Assembly: GCA_022316685.1 (NCBI GenBank)
Contig: JAKJHU010000057.1
Span: forward strand, 1,860,001 to 1,924,000
Reading direction: 5' to 3'
Length of the DNA stretch: 64,000 bases
Source of the DNA: Progne subis subis
Taxonomy: Eukaryota; Chordata; Aves; Passeriformes; Hirundinidae
The position numbers and the translations under genes were made by a program. Numbering within the stretch: position 1 is the first letter of the stretch; every line of letters begins with the position of its first letter. A model generated the notes under the pieces. That model was given only the letters and a program-made list of their open reading frames with translations. It was not told the origin of the DNA and searched no databases. Positions 13,541-24,897 of this stretch are shown one piece after another.

Positions 13541-15441
13541 CAACACCTAGACATTTAATGTACAAGAAGAAGAATCACTTGAATTATCTTTATTTTATTA
13601 CATATAATAGCAAGTATATTATCTACGCAAACTGTCTCTGTGTTTTAAAAAGCTGGTCTTTTTTGAAATTGAATAAGTTTCCATGCCTGAATTTTTCCTT
13701 GTACATAGCCCTGGCCAGATTAGGCTGCATTTTACGTAGCAAAAGATTTTCAGTATTTGAATTAACAACAAAATCTGAATGAATGGAGTGGGAATGGGGA
13801 GAGTGATGGAATAAATTGTCATAAAGATTTATTTTTAAAATGAAAACTTGAGATATTTCAGAAATATTGAGATGGTAGTTGAGAAGTCTGAATCTGTGTT
13901 GAGAAATTCTTAAATGGGATGTGTTTACTCCAACTCTTTCCTAGGAAAATTTGTTTCCAGAAATCACAATAGAAAAAAAGAGAAAGATCCTACAGACTTG
14001 TGCTGAGATCTATTTCTGAATCATGGGACAGGTGGTTCCAAGAATAGCGCCTAAAAATATTTGACATAAGGCTCCTGCTGTGGAGAGGATGGAAGAACGA
14101 GCCTGTCAAGAAAAAATAGCGTGAACCATTTGCTACAGTTGTGGGGAAACAAACTGGCAGTGGAGTGGGGTACTTGGGGTTTTTCCTGGGGTTAATTGTC
14201 ACAGAAGATTTCCACCGTAAAGTCTTGCTAGTTATATAACTATAAGAATGATTAAATGTAGTAGCCAGACAGACCACTGCACACAGTTTTAAGTCCACAA
14301 GACTTCTCCTGTGGTGACATTTAAATGGTTTACTTATATATTTCCAAATTTGACAGCTTTGATTTCTTGGACAATTTTTTTTCCAAAAGAAATTTTGAAA
14401 ATAAAAACCTCCAAACAACATCCCCTGCCAAAAATCTTAAAAATTCCTCTCCATTCCATACACTAATATGAAAACAGTGCTTTTAACATACTGAGATATA
14501 CTCTAGTTCACAGTTAAATTTAAATAGCATAGCATATTGAAATGGGGTTGACAGCTCATGGGTTAACTCAGAGGTTTTTTAACTCCAGAGGTTACTTGAT
14601 TTGTCTAGCAAATGGGTAGAATCAACAGCTGGGAAGCCTGACAGGATTTTACCTCCTTGTTAAATGCCATATTTTCCCTTCCTGTCTGCTCCTCTCTTTC
14701 ACACCACTGGTGCAAACAGACAACTCGCCCACAGCCTCAGGGTTTTCACAAGCACGGGGGAAATGCTAGGGAAAGCCCTCTCATGGACTGTGTGGAGTGA
14801 GACCCCAGACCCCGTGTGATGCACCAAAGCCTTCAGCAGTCATTTGCTTCTTCCTGTTTGCATTTGCCTGTGGGAGCCTGGCAGACAAAGGCAGTGGGAT
14901 GGGCAGAAGCCCACACTGACACATGGATGTAATACAGTTAAATTCTTCATTGCTTTTCCCTAAGGCACATCTGGTTGGCAGTCCTCTGAGACAGCTCTCA
15001 GTTTCCCCAAAGCAGAAGTGATATCACTGTTGGTCACTAACAAGTCTTATCAATGTCTGTGCAAATTGAGCTGCAGGAAAATGAACACCCCCCTCAATGG
15101 CAAACGGTGTTTTACTGAGGTGCTGCTAGGCTCATTTTCCCCGTGAAACTCCAGCCACTTTGTAGCACATTACCAGATTTTCCTTTCTGCCACAACTGCC
15201 AGGTAAATCCAAGAGCCCCCCTTTTGAAATCTGCCTCTCTTATCCTAAGGCACTTGTATCACTTTGATCCCTCTTTTGTGACCATAATTGATCTTAAGGG
15301 CAAAAAGTCACCAAGTCACACAACTTAAAAAAATTTATCACTACCATCCAAGGACAAAGGTCTTAAACACCTTCCCTCCTACAAAAATAAATTATGAAGC
15401 AACTACTATGGGCTGAAGAATAAAGCAAACTTTGTTTCCCA

Positions 15442-15482
15442 CCCCCCCCAACACCAAAAAAAAAAAAAAAAAAAAAAAAAAA
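15442..15482. repeat. C8 followed by A27 homopolymer
   Basis: Eight C, then a short AC spacer, then 27 A. A long pure A-run can be the tail of a retroposed RNA, but I recognise no element body, internal promoter or target-site duplication upstream, so a slippage origin is equally likely. Confidence 0.85.
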
Positions 15483-15799
15483 GGAAAATGATGAAGCTAT
15501 TGTAAAATATTTCTAGGCAGCCAGTTGATGTCTGTAATATATCTCCTTGGAAAACATATTAACATAATCCCTCCCATAAATAATTAAATTCCAGATAAAT
15601 TCCTATGAGAATAAATTCTCATCAAGGTGAGCAAACAAAATCCAGCCTTAAAGCAGTATATACTTTGACAATTTGTGGCAGTTTCTGTCCCTGGTAATGA
15701 AGATATAATACAAGACACTCTGGGTGATGCAGTGAGGAAAAATACACGTCATCATGTTTCCACTGCATAAGACAGCAATCCCACTGCACTGATTTCTGC

Positions 15800-15811
15800 G
15801 CCACCTACTTT
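15800..15811 (-). promoter_or_regulatory. CTCF-like core, minus orientation
   Basis: Read on the minus strand, this matches the CTCF core consensus CCASYAGRKGGC at 10 of 12 positions; the first two C are replaced by A. It is followed by GCGCAG, which agrees with the usual downstream GC context. A match this size can occur by chance, so occupancy is unproven. Confidence 0.25.
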
Positions 15812-17397
15812 GAGGAAATGCTGCTCCCTTTATTTTAAATCTAATTATTAAAAGACTAAATTGTCCTAAAAAGCTGCTTCAAAAAGGCAACCAAGAGATA
15901 CAGAGATTATTAAATAATATAGACCATGAAAGCCTAAGCAACTTTTTTGATGTCTTGATTAAAAAGTTGCTTTGTTTTGTCTTAGCACTGCATTGAAAAC
16001 AAAATGTACTGTGAGTACATGTTAGAGAAGATACTTTCAAAGTATAGCATGCAATAAAATACAGTGCTTTTGTACACACACAAATCTTAAACCCATTTTC
16101 CATGTGCTGGTAGTACATGAATGATCATAAAACTGTTGAGAGGTTAAGACCAACGTTTTTTCCTTTTGGCCATTTAAAGTGTATGGCAAAAACTTTTTGC
16201 CTCATGACCACATTCTCAGCAATTTGTTTTGTTTATACCATGCAAAGCTCACTGCTCTTTGGCTTCTTAATTAATACAAAGATTTAAATCTACCTTTTCA
16301 CACTGTCAGTTTGATAAACTCTTGTTTGGATGGGAAAATAGGAGATATTCAAACCCCACAAATAATCAAGACATATCTGACAGTGCAGCATAATGCCAAC
16401 AAGGACTAGACATCTTAAAGTGGGCAGATCATCAGAACCAGAAGCAGTCCTATGCATGCAGTGCCTCAGTCAAAGTGGGAATTTGCTGATCTGGGTAACT
16501 CAAACCAGATGTGTCTACATTGTAAATAGGTGCTCTTTTGGCTTAGGGCAGCTTTGTGCACACCTTTTTTGGCAGAGAATGAACTCAGAATGACAAATGT
16601 CCTCAAAATACCAGTAATGGAAATTACTCATAAGCTTCCTAGCAACTTCACCAATCATGCAGCAAGGATCCCAATAAGAGGGAGTGTGATATCCACCCAA
16701 ACACTGTGTGTTGCAAGAGGAATGAGGAGCAGCTCCTTAGCTCACAATTTCCTGCAGCTACTGGGCTGGCCTGGTGAGGTGGGATAAATTCCCTGGCCAG
16801 CAAAGTTAGGGTTTGCCTATTTCTTCCCTAAATCCTGGCAAGGAGGATTGCATCAGAGCTGCTAGGCAGTTGAAATGACAGAAGAAGGGTTTAGAGAATC
16901 AAGAGATTGTGGACAACTTTCTGCAGACCTAATGTGTTTGTGCCTTGAGGCATATATGAAACACAAGTGTAGTAAGTGTCCAGAATTTCATGTTAATGCA
17001 AAAAACTTGCGGGTAAGCAGCTGTGTGAAGCTGAGCTAGCTGGATTTCTCAGCCACACAAAGGTGAGAGGTCTTACTGTGAAAGAAATAGTGTGAAATAC
17101 AGTGGTCTAGGACCACACAGTTTTATTTCTGTGTCTTAACACTGTGCTGTCACTGTCTCAGTGACAGCCTGCCCTGTGCTATAAACTTATCTGATTCTGC
17201 CTTGTGGCAAGATTAGTTTACATTACCATGGCACTGTAAAGAACAAGACTGTAATCTTCCATTTTCAGGTCAGTTGTGGTAAAGTGAAATTACTCATCCA
17301 CTGAAACTCAAGGAAGATATACCAGGTTCTGTATGTATTTGAAGAAGTTTTTCTGTTTTAACAAAGTGGATTGGAGTTTTGAGACTGAGTACAATTT

Positions 17398-17451
17398 GAA
17401 CTGGTTTTGATTAATATTTTTCTCATGTATTTGAATTCCCTGAACCAGTTC
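17398..17451. repeat. Inverted repeat, 9-base arms
   Basis: GAACTGGTT (17398-17406) faces AACCAGTTC (17443-17451) across a 36-base loop. The arms are perfect. The half sequence resembles the CP2/Grainyhead consensus AACCGGTT with one change. This could be chance. Confidence 0.5.
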
Positions 17452-17777
17452 TAAGTTGTGTTTAACACTATAAAGATAATCTTAACCTACAGTAGGTATC
17501 CTTTGTATTACTGTTATGCAGCCATATAAGCTAGGACGATTTAACAAGAATGTTAAGTGTAACCAGCATTTACAAGTTGCTAAATGAATAATTTTTCAAT
17601 TATTTGATTACTTTAGCCACTTTTTAAATTAAACAGATGCTTTCTAACAGCAGAGTGTGGATACCAAATCCATATTCTGTATAGATTTTTCAGTGATCAC
17701 CTTGGAAGTCACTTGTATGTAGGAAAATTTTGATGATGTGTAAAACATCTCTCAGTTCACTCTCTTCTCCCATATTC

Positions 17778-17789
17778 TCACTAGGGGGA
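17778..17789 (+). promoter_or_regulatory. Weak CTCF-like core, plus orientation
   Basis: The string TCACTAGGGGGA matches the CTCF core consensus at 10 of 12 positions, failing at the first and last base. I treat it as a weak candidate only. Confidence 0.15.
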
Positions 17790-18940
17790 GGTGTACATTT
17801 TGCAGTTACTTGTCTTGAAAAAGTTTATATTTGATGGAATTGTTTTTCCTTGAGCATTACAGAAGCACAGGTTGGTTTGCTGGTATGTGTTTCTTCTGAT
17901 AGAAACAATAAAATAAATGAAATGTGCACTTGAAATAGAAAATAAGAGTTTTATACCTGGAGAAGAAAACTTCATTTCCAGGTGAATTCCACAGAAATTT
18001 TTATTTCAAACTTCACTTCTTCCACAACATGCAAATTTGCCAAGCATCACTTTCATCTCAGAACTTTAGTGAGAATGTTTTGAGTTTTAATATGTCAAAA
18101 TACAAAGGCAGAGACTGAATCTCACTCAGATTGAAAGTTTATGGGAATTTTAAGCTTCAGGCCTAAAGACTATTGTCCAGTTTCTCTTGTCAAAAAAAAT
18201 GGTTAATGAAGGTGTTTCATTCAGTTTGACAACAGTGCAACTATTAAGAAATAGTATTTTTTTTTCTTATCTATATAAATGAGAACTTGATCATATGCTG
18301 TGAGACCAACCTGAAGTAGACTTTCTACTGATATTTATGTAAATTTTATGAAAAGTCTTAGTGTTTCAGGGTGAAGGATGTAGTTAATTCATGTGATGTT
18401 AGGCAAGATTTTGAACCTTTAGTCTTTATTCAGCCAATTCTAATCCTGAGCCTTCTAAATCTCCACTGCTGCAGTACTCACTACCCCTGTGAAAGCCAAA
18501 GAGACTGCAGAAAGGGTCAGCACCTCTTCCCCGCCCCTCACATGTCAGATCCTAGAGTGCTCAGGATGGCCAGCTGGCTATTGACATGCAGTTTTTCTCC
18601 ACAGCTTATGGGTTTATCTGAGCCAGGAGGGATAGGTAGAAGAGGGATGAGCAAGAAAATGCAAATTATGCAAATTAAGTTCAGATACATTGTCTTAAAT
18701 AGGTAATACAGGATGGCTTGGTTTTCTTATTCTGCAACTCCAATCCCAGAATTGTCTCTTTTAAGAAAAGCTCTGCAGGAACCAGGTTACGTAGCTGATT
18801 TTGCCAGTGAGCTGGACAAGAGATGCAGTAGCTCCTGAGGGCTGTGAGAAGGCCCAAGTCCACCAGCAGCTTGGGGCATGGCACAGACGTCTTACAGCTT
18901 ATTTACCCTGGTGATGTAGATGACCCTTGCTACATTTTTG

Positions 18941-18973
18941 TTATCACCTGTCATTTTATCACCTGCTGTCATT
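18941..18973. repeat. 15/18-base tandem duplication
   Basis: TTATCACCTGTCATT is followed at once by the same sequence with CTG inserted after CACCTG. It is a local slippage duplication. The second copy ends in TTTTTCAG, which resembles a splice acceptor, but no convincing exon follows. Confidence 0.75.
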
Positions 18974-21554
18974 TTTCAGACCATGTGTATGCTGCCAGGA
19001 TTGCAAGCAACTGGAAGCAAATCACAAGCCCATGCCAAAACAGTATGCCTGTTAACAACACCTTTTGGCTTAGGTGTGGCATGATGTTAACCACAGCGCA
19101 TCGATGGGTGGCTAACAGTGAAAGCAAAGCTTACCTTCCTGTAATCTTACACAAACAGGCAACACAGCTTCGTATTTCTAGGTGGAAGATGTTAAAAATA
19201 CTTTTAGAGCACAGTATATGGGAGCCAAGTTCACACATATGTGAGCAAAAAGGAAAACAGACTTTCTTTTGACCTTTGCAGTACTGCCTCGAGCAACTTA
19301 GCAGCGTACTAGCCCCATTCAAGTGCTTCCATCAGACAAAACCACAGAAATGCCAGCTCTTTAAGAGAGGAAATTGAAGGGCTTATGTATTTCTACGTCT
19401 TCAGCAACAAATATGAAGGGCTTTGACGGACACATGTTCATACAGAGTAAAGATATTGCAAAATGAGCACAGAACCCCAGAACGCTTTTCACCACAGATC
19501 ACAAACACCTCCTTCAACACTAAATGGAAAAGGAGGTTTAACACATTACCTCTCCACTTTTGAGACTAGCTTTTGTTCTTCTAACATCTTGCCCTTATTT
19601 TAGTTTCAGATTTTCAATGGAGCATAAACTCCAAGTACTGTAGGAACCACCAAAGACAGCATCCAACTGCTGTCCAAGCCAGTCAGGGAGATGTCACAAT
19701 TAATGAGGACATTCCTATGTCTGGCTGTAAATTCATGAGCAGATTTTCTCCTGTGATCAAGCTGAAATATAATCAAAGGTCTATGAAATTTCACTCTTTG
19801 GAGTGAAGACACTTGTGGAAGACTGAGCACAGTGGACAAGTTTCATCCTCTTGGCTTTCAGATCAGCACTAAAAGTTACACTGTAACCTTTCTGTTTTGC
19901 TAGGTTATTCAAATTTGTATGAAAGTGGCTTATATCAAGTGGTAATGAGATAATCTGGAAGTTTATAGGCCAGTTCGTGTGAGAAATACATTAATAAATC
20001 AAAGATTTCAGTAATTTTAATGAGTTTCATTTTTGTGATGTCACCTCATAATCTATTTAAACAAGGATTAGTAGTGTCATGCAAAAACTTCAGCTTAATG
20101 GCTCTAGCTGAAAATTAACAGAACAACATTTATCTAATGAAGATATAGGATTAGTTAATAATTCTGTAGCAGGTGTGTGGGTTTGTTTAAGAAATGCATG
20201 TATAATTTTTGGATGAAAACATTGGCTTTTCATATGAAAATCTGAGTTTTAATATAGATTACAGGGCCTGGTTGAAATGCCCATGTGGAGAAGAAAAAAA
20301 GAAAAATCCTGCTATCTTAAAACCAATGTTTTGTCAAAATTTCAATGCCAGTATTTGCAGCTGAATTTTTCTTTGCTGAGAGAGATTGACTCCAGCTAGG
20401 AATTTGAAGACACTTTCTTATGGTGGTAGAGAAAGAATTTAACTTTACTCCCGAGCTAGGAAACTCCCACATCATCTTCCACCAAGAATCACTTTTAGAC
20501 AAGATTTCTGCAAGAAGCCATCCACCACTGCTGTGTACCAACATACCAAAATATCCACTCACAATAGATGGCTGGCTTTTACATTTTTTCTACTGTAGGC
20601 TAGCTTTCATTAATCAATTGAAAAATGCAAGGGAGCAGTTAGTCAAAAAAGAAGCTCTGCCTTGCAGCTGTGACAGTCTGCCGCGACACATCTATCCTGT
20701 TCAAGCCCCTGGTTACAATTTCTTTCCCTCCATATGGTATAAATATTTAGTACTTTCGATGTCACTGTTTCAAATTAATTGATTTAGACTATTTAAATAT
20801 TCAGGTATTACTTGCCTTGATATATTTTGAAGGGAATAATATATCTTGACCCTTCATCAAGGCATTGGTTTTTAATAACAAAACAATAATTTATTGACTT
20901 TTTTTATGGTGACTGGAACAATGGCTGCCTTAAACACCAATTCAAGTATTCAACAGCATTTATAATATCCCTGTCATTCTCAGCACCATGAGGGTTTACT
21001 GGATATTCAACTTCCCTGTCGATGAAAATGAGAATCGCTTTAGCTTTCAATTTCTCTGGAAAAATCTGGTCACCTCACCAAAGGAATGGTGGTGTTGCCC
21101 TGAGAACTTTCCTCTGTAAGATTTTCTAGTTTACAGCACGTTTTCAGATTTTACAGTCTTTATGAATCTAGTGATTACCTACATGCACTTCAAAAAAAGT
21201 TTTTGTAGTGTCAGTGAACATGGGAATGTCAAATGAACTATTTATCTGTAAAAGAGGAAATATTTCACTTGACTCTAATGCGGTCAGAATCTGTCTGTTT
21301 GCTCCATATTGTTGCTGAGGAAACCTCTGAAAACAATTGATATTTGCAATAGTTTTAAGTAACATCCACTGTTGCAACATCATTTTAGTGTCTTTCCAGT
21401 CAAGGTTTGCTACTGTTTAATGGATTCACTGTCAAACTGATTCAGGAAGGAAGCGGGATAAATATAAACTTTCTCAAGACGGTTTTATTTTAATCTTGAA
21501 AACGTCCATACCAAAACATGCAAATGAGCCCTCACCATGTGGCAAACCTGTTAC

Positions 21555-21572
21555 GAAGCTCAAGTGAGCTTC
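21555..21572. repeat. Inverted repeat, 8-base arms, 2-base loop
   Basis: GAAGCTCA and TGAGCTTC are perfect complements separated by AG. The hairpin is too short to be a microRNA precursor. Confidence 0.6.
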
Positions 21573-22226
21573 TTACAGAAGAATTTTACAGCCAAGAATG
21601 TCATCTTTGAAAAAGAAATTCTGTTCCTGAAGTGCCACTTTGTCTTATTGCACTAGGCATTGCCCTTCTTTCATTGTCCCAGCTAGTTAAGTTATCCTGT
21701 CCCTGCTCTTCTTCTGCGGCACTGCTTGTAAGCTACCGCCTGCAGAAGGTGTTGGGAAGAGCCTGCTCACTTGTCATGCTGTGACTAACTACTCTGCCAG
21801 GAAAAACCCCACCTCTGTACCAGGAGTCCATCACTGGGGCCAAGATGAGAGGGAAAACCCTCCTCTGGAAATCTCCAGGAATGACACTAGTGATGGAAAG
21901 ATTTCTGCCAAAGGAATGAGGTTGTAATGTCCTGCTTTGAGGAAGGAGAATTTCAATAAAAAGGAAAACTAACAAAGAGGAACATGCATGACAATGGTTA
22001 AAAAAAAAAAGCACTGAAAATATTACTCTTTAATATAACATTCACAATAAAAATTTTCTTTCTTGTAAAGCATGATATGATTTTGCAGACTGCTTTAGAA
22101 GTAATAAAGATACATTCCTCCAGAAGCAATTATAATAAGTAAAAAAGAAAATAGGAACCAGAGACCTTTCAGAAATGAAACTGCCCAGTATGAAGTCCAG
22201 CATGAACTGGATCTCACAGGGAATAG

Positions 22227-22289
22227 AAAAAAAAAAAGAGAGGAGGTATATGTTTGACTTCTTTTTTTTTTTTTTTTTTTTTTTTTTTT
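22227..22289. repeat. A11 run facing a T28 run
   Basis: Eleven A at 22227-22237 and 28 T at 22262-22289, 24 bases apart. The two could pair as an A/T hairpin. The T28 run could also be the reverse-strand poly-A tail of an old retrocopy inserted in the minus orientation, but no recognisable body lies to its left. Confidence 0.85.
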
Positions 22290-22965
22290 CCCCAATTAAT
22301 ATGTACTATATTATCCAGCAACCATTTTAAAATAAAGAAGGTAAGAGCTGGGAATAAAAATTCAACAAGTGGCATGAAGACAAGAGTGTTCCTTGCTGTA
22401 TATCCCAGTGAAAGGAGAAGCTGAATGTACATGATGTTGTGATAAGGAAGCAGCCCACGCACTTCTCCCACACTAAATGTTTTACGGTAAGAATGACACT
22501 GAACATTAAAAACCTGATGCTACACCCTACAGTACGATTGAAAGGAAGAGCAAATATAAGACAGGAACATAGTTTATACTAACATTATTCTAAGGGAGCA
22601 GGACAAAGTTCTGACTTTTGATTTTGATTTTCCATCAACATAAGACTTAAAATGCAGACTCATATGGCTGTATCTTCATTTTGGCTTTTGATTCAGTTTT
22701 TTTTTTTTGAGAGAGAAATTGGCCCACCCAAGCAAAGAACAGAAGGTGAAAAAGAGGTTTGCAGTGTTTGCGAAGTCATTTGACAGTTCTTCCCGCTGCC
22801 TGAATGAAGATATTCTCCATGCTTCATGGAATTCACTCTGCGGTATTGACCCAGGCACAATTTCTGTTAGTTGTAATTGTAGTCTCCTGGTTGTGGATTG
22901 TAGTTCTTAAGAATTTTTTAATGCGTATATTTTTCCTCGGCAGGATGTGAAGCACAGCTGGATTT

Positions 22966-23005
22966 AAAAAAAAAAAAAACAAAAACCAAAAAACAACAAA
23001 AAACC
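22966..23005. repeat. A14 run leading into A/C-rich tract
   Basis: Fourteen A followed by irregular AAAC and AACAAC units. It belongs to the same low-complexity class as the other A/C tracts in the window. Confidence 0.8.
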
Positions 23006-24222
23006 AGTTTTGAAAGTATCATTTGTTTTCACGCTTCAAAGAGCAGCTTCAGTTAGAGTGTTATTTTGCCTGTATGTGCAAGCATAATCAACATTTCTTC
23101 TGGTGACTTAATATTATATTGCCTTTTTAAATGTCTTCTAAAACGGCTGATGAAATCATCTTAATTAGATGATTTGCTTTAACATCTGCTGCTGTTGTCA
23201 TTTCATTTTCAGTGTTTTCATTTGGTGGAAAGATTTTTCTTTTCCATCTTGCGAAACAATGTAATATCTGTGTACACATATGTAACTGTAGAGTACTTTT
23301 ACATGCATTGTACATGTATTTTTAGTACACTCTGTTCCCTCAGCTGTGCTTGGGTAACCTAGTAAGCTTCATTTCCTTGTGTCTGCATGATCATGATGCA
23401 CAGCATGGGGGGACTTTTGCAACATGATAAGAGATGTGAAATCTCACATTTCTTTGTAGAAATAGAAAAAAGAAACCTCTCTCACTGTGACTAAAGATTC
23501 TTTCATAGGCTACAAAAATTCTTTTAAACAAACAGAAAGAGGGGAATAGGACCATAGTCTACTGTAAATGTGGGGCAAATTAAGGTAAGCTTTGAGTAGA
23601 CCAATATTTAGAGTTTAGAAGTGCTTCCTGTTATTCGCTTGTCTCATTTTCAATCCTTTTTTAGATTCAGTCAGCTGCTGAGATGTTTCCTTTGTGTGAG
23701 ACTTTAGGTTGTGATTAAGAGCTTCTCACTCCAGCAGCATCCACTGGAAACAAATCTAGGAGTTGAACACCAGGAAAACAGATAGGCTGAGACTGTTCTG
23801 TAGTCTCAGGGAAAAGTGACCACTTTCTTCAGAGAATAAACAGCAAAAGTATGAACAACTCTATTATATATACTCTAATGAGGACCTCACTTTCTGTGTA
23901 ATAAGAAGTGTTTGCTTCACTCTTTACCCTAATATTCTGAGTCAATAAATACATTAAATCAATATCATATTACTGTATCGTGATTTGTGGATTCTGTGCA
24001 GGGGCAAGGGAAAAACCCCTACATGCTAACATGTGAATTATTCCACAGCGTTTATTAGAAAACCCTAAGCACTTTATTAAGAAAGGGATTTTTGTGTTTA
24101 TTTTTAGAAGTTACAATAATGCACAGTACAAATTGAATAGGCTGTATCAGCTGGAATAGTCCACCCGTTTTATCTAATACCAACCACCACAGACTGTATA
24201 AATAAAAGAGAACTCTGTAGTC
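23006..24222. other. Gene-free stretch, first part conserved-element-like
   Basis: I see no gene. The part from about 23.03 to 23.33 kb is free of simple repeats, carries TAATTA and TGAT-type homeodomain motifs, and reads like vertebrate conserved non-coding DNA. That judgement is by eye. The remainder, to 24.2 kb, is plain AT-rich sequence with nothing recognisable. Confidence 0.35.
23153..23175. promoter_or_regulatory. Homeodomain-type dyad with TAATTA core
   Basis: AAATCATCT (23153-23161) and AGATGATTT (23167-23175) are perfect 9-base complements around TAATT, so the junction contains TTAATTAG. ATCATC and GATGAT half sites resemble TALE/PBX sites and TAATTA is a homeodomain core. The symmetry is seen directly; binding is inferred from known motif families. 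Confidence 0.4.
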
Positions 24223-24894
24223 CTACTTCTTTTCAATAAATAAGGCACATTTTCCCTTTTGAAAGAATTCAGATTTTCTGAAAAGAGTTACATGCTTGCC
24301 ATTCACTGTTTGTACCAGCATATCTAGGAAACAGCTCAGTGTCATCTTTTTCTCCTTCAATTTAACTTCAAGGCAGTTCCGTAGCTGTTTTAGTCCTATC
24401 TGTAAATAGCAACTACTTGTAACAATGCTGGGTAAGTAGGTGCTAACCAAAACAAGTTTACAAATCAAAGACATCCCGTTTGTTGCCTTCTGCACAGGCA
24501 TGCATATTAGAATGATAGGTGAGGTTTCGGGTGGAGTTCAGTTTGGTGTGTTACCACCTATGGATCACACAGCTCCTAGAGGAGCATGGCACCGATTGTG
24601 TGACACTAATTTCCACAGAAGACTAGAGGTCAAAGTGTCAGACTTAGATGTTGCCATCTCATCATTTAAACAAGCTTGCTCTAACACTGACTTAAGAGTA
24701 GTGTGGGGATCAGCATAGGCTGTTAAAATCTTTTCAACACTGAACATTTTCATGTTACTAAGTATGGACTTAGAAACTTTGTCCCTGCTGAGCTCTTTGT
24801 TGTTCCGTGCACTATTAGTTGGTGAATTAAACACAGCAGACCTATTTATGTAGGCAGCAGTGCCCGGAAACACTGGACAAAATGATTGAAATAA
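24223..24894 (-). pseudogene. Possible decayed coding relic, unidentified
   Basis: On the minus strand this frame runs 223 codons with only two interruptions, both TGA (24565-24567 and 24538-24540), and ends at TAG (24223-24225). The two open pieces, about 109 and 101 codons, lie in the same frame with no frameshift. The translation mixes polar and hydrophobic residues in a protein-like way, including KMFSVEKILTAYADP and LTSSLLWKLVSHNR, but I recognise no family. No clear splice acceptor precedes it, and the frame begins just after an in-frame TAA. By a rough stop-frequency estimate, such a near-open run is only mildly unusual for this base composition and window length. It may be an old single-exon retrocopy, or chance. 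Confidence 0.2.
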
Positions 24895-24897
24895 TTA

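Larger units (their letters stand above)
8930..15440. other. Gene-free AT-rich unique sequence
   Basis: I see no gene. The longest frame (13990-14421, minus, 143 codons) has no domain, no bounding splice signals and no protein-like composition. The stretch contains small palindromes at 10.86 and 11.15 kb, an A/C-rich tract, a 14-base tandem duplication, (AT)6 and (AAAC)n, listed separately. The rest shows no recognisable repeat or RNA. Confidence 0.55.
15483..22226. other. Gene-free AT-rich unique sequence
   Basis: I see no gene. Open frames of 111 to 142 codons (18371-18706 and 18844-19272 plus; 20420-20782 plus) have no recognisable motifs and are shadowed by frames on the other strand. 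Two CTCF-like cores, a small tandem duplication and a long-loop inverted repeat are listed separately. No RNA gene or transposon end was recognised. Confidence 0.55.

Noticed and set aside
13990..14421. 143-codon minus-strand open frame
   Set aside because: The translation has no motif or family resemblance and no flanking splice signals. I treat it as chance.
13385..15318. AAGTCACCAAGTCA occurring twice, about 1.9 kb apart
   Set aside because: Repeated 14-mers are expected several times by chance in a 64-kb AT-biased window, and flanking sequence does not match.
15442..15482. Poly-A run considered as a SINE or processed-pseudogene tail
   Set aside because: No element body, internal polymerase III boxes or target-site duplication could be recognised upstream. 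The same applies to the runs at 36.45, 51.02 and 61.03 kb.
18844..19272. 142-codon plus-strand open frame
   Set aside because: Overlaps minus-strand frames, contains a local tandem duplication, and shows no domain.
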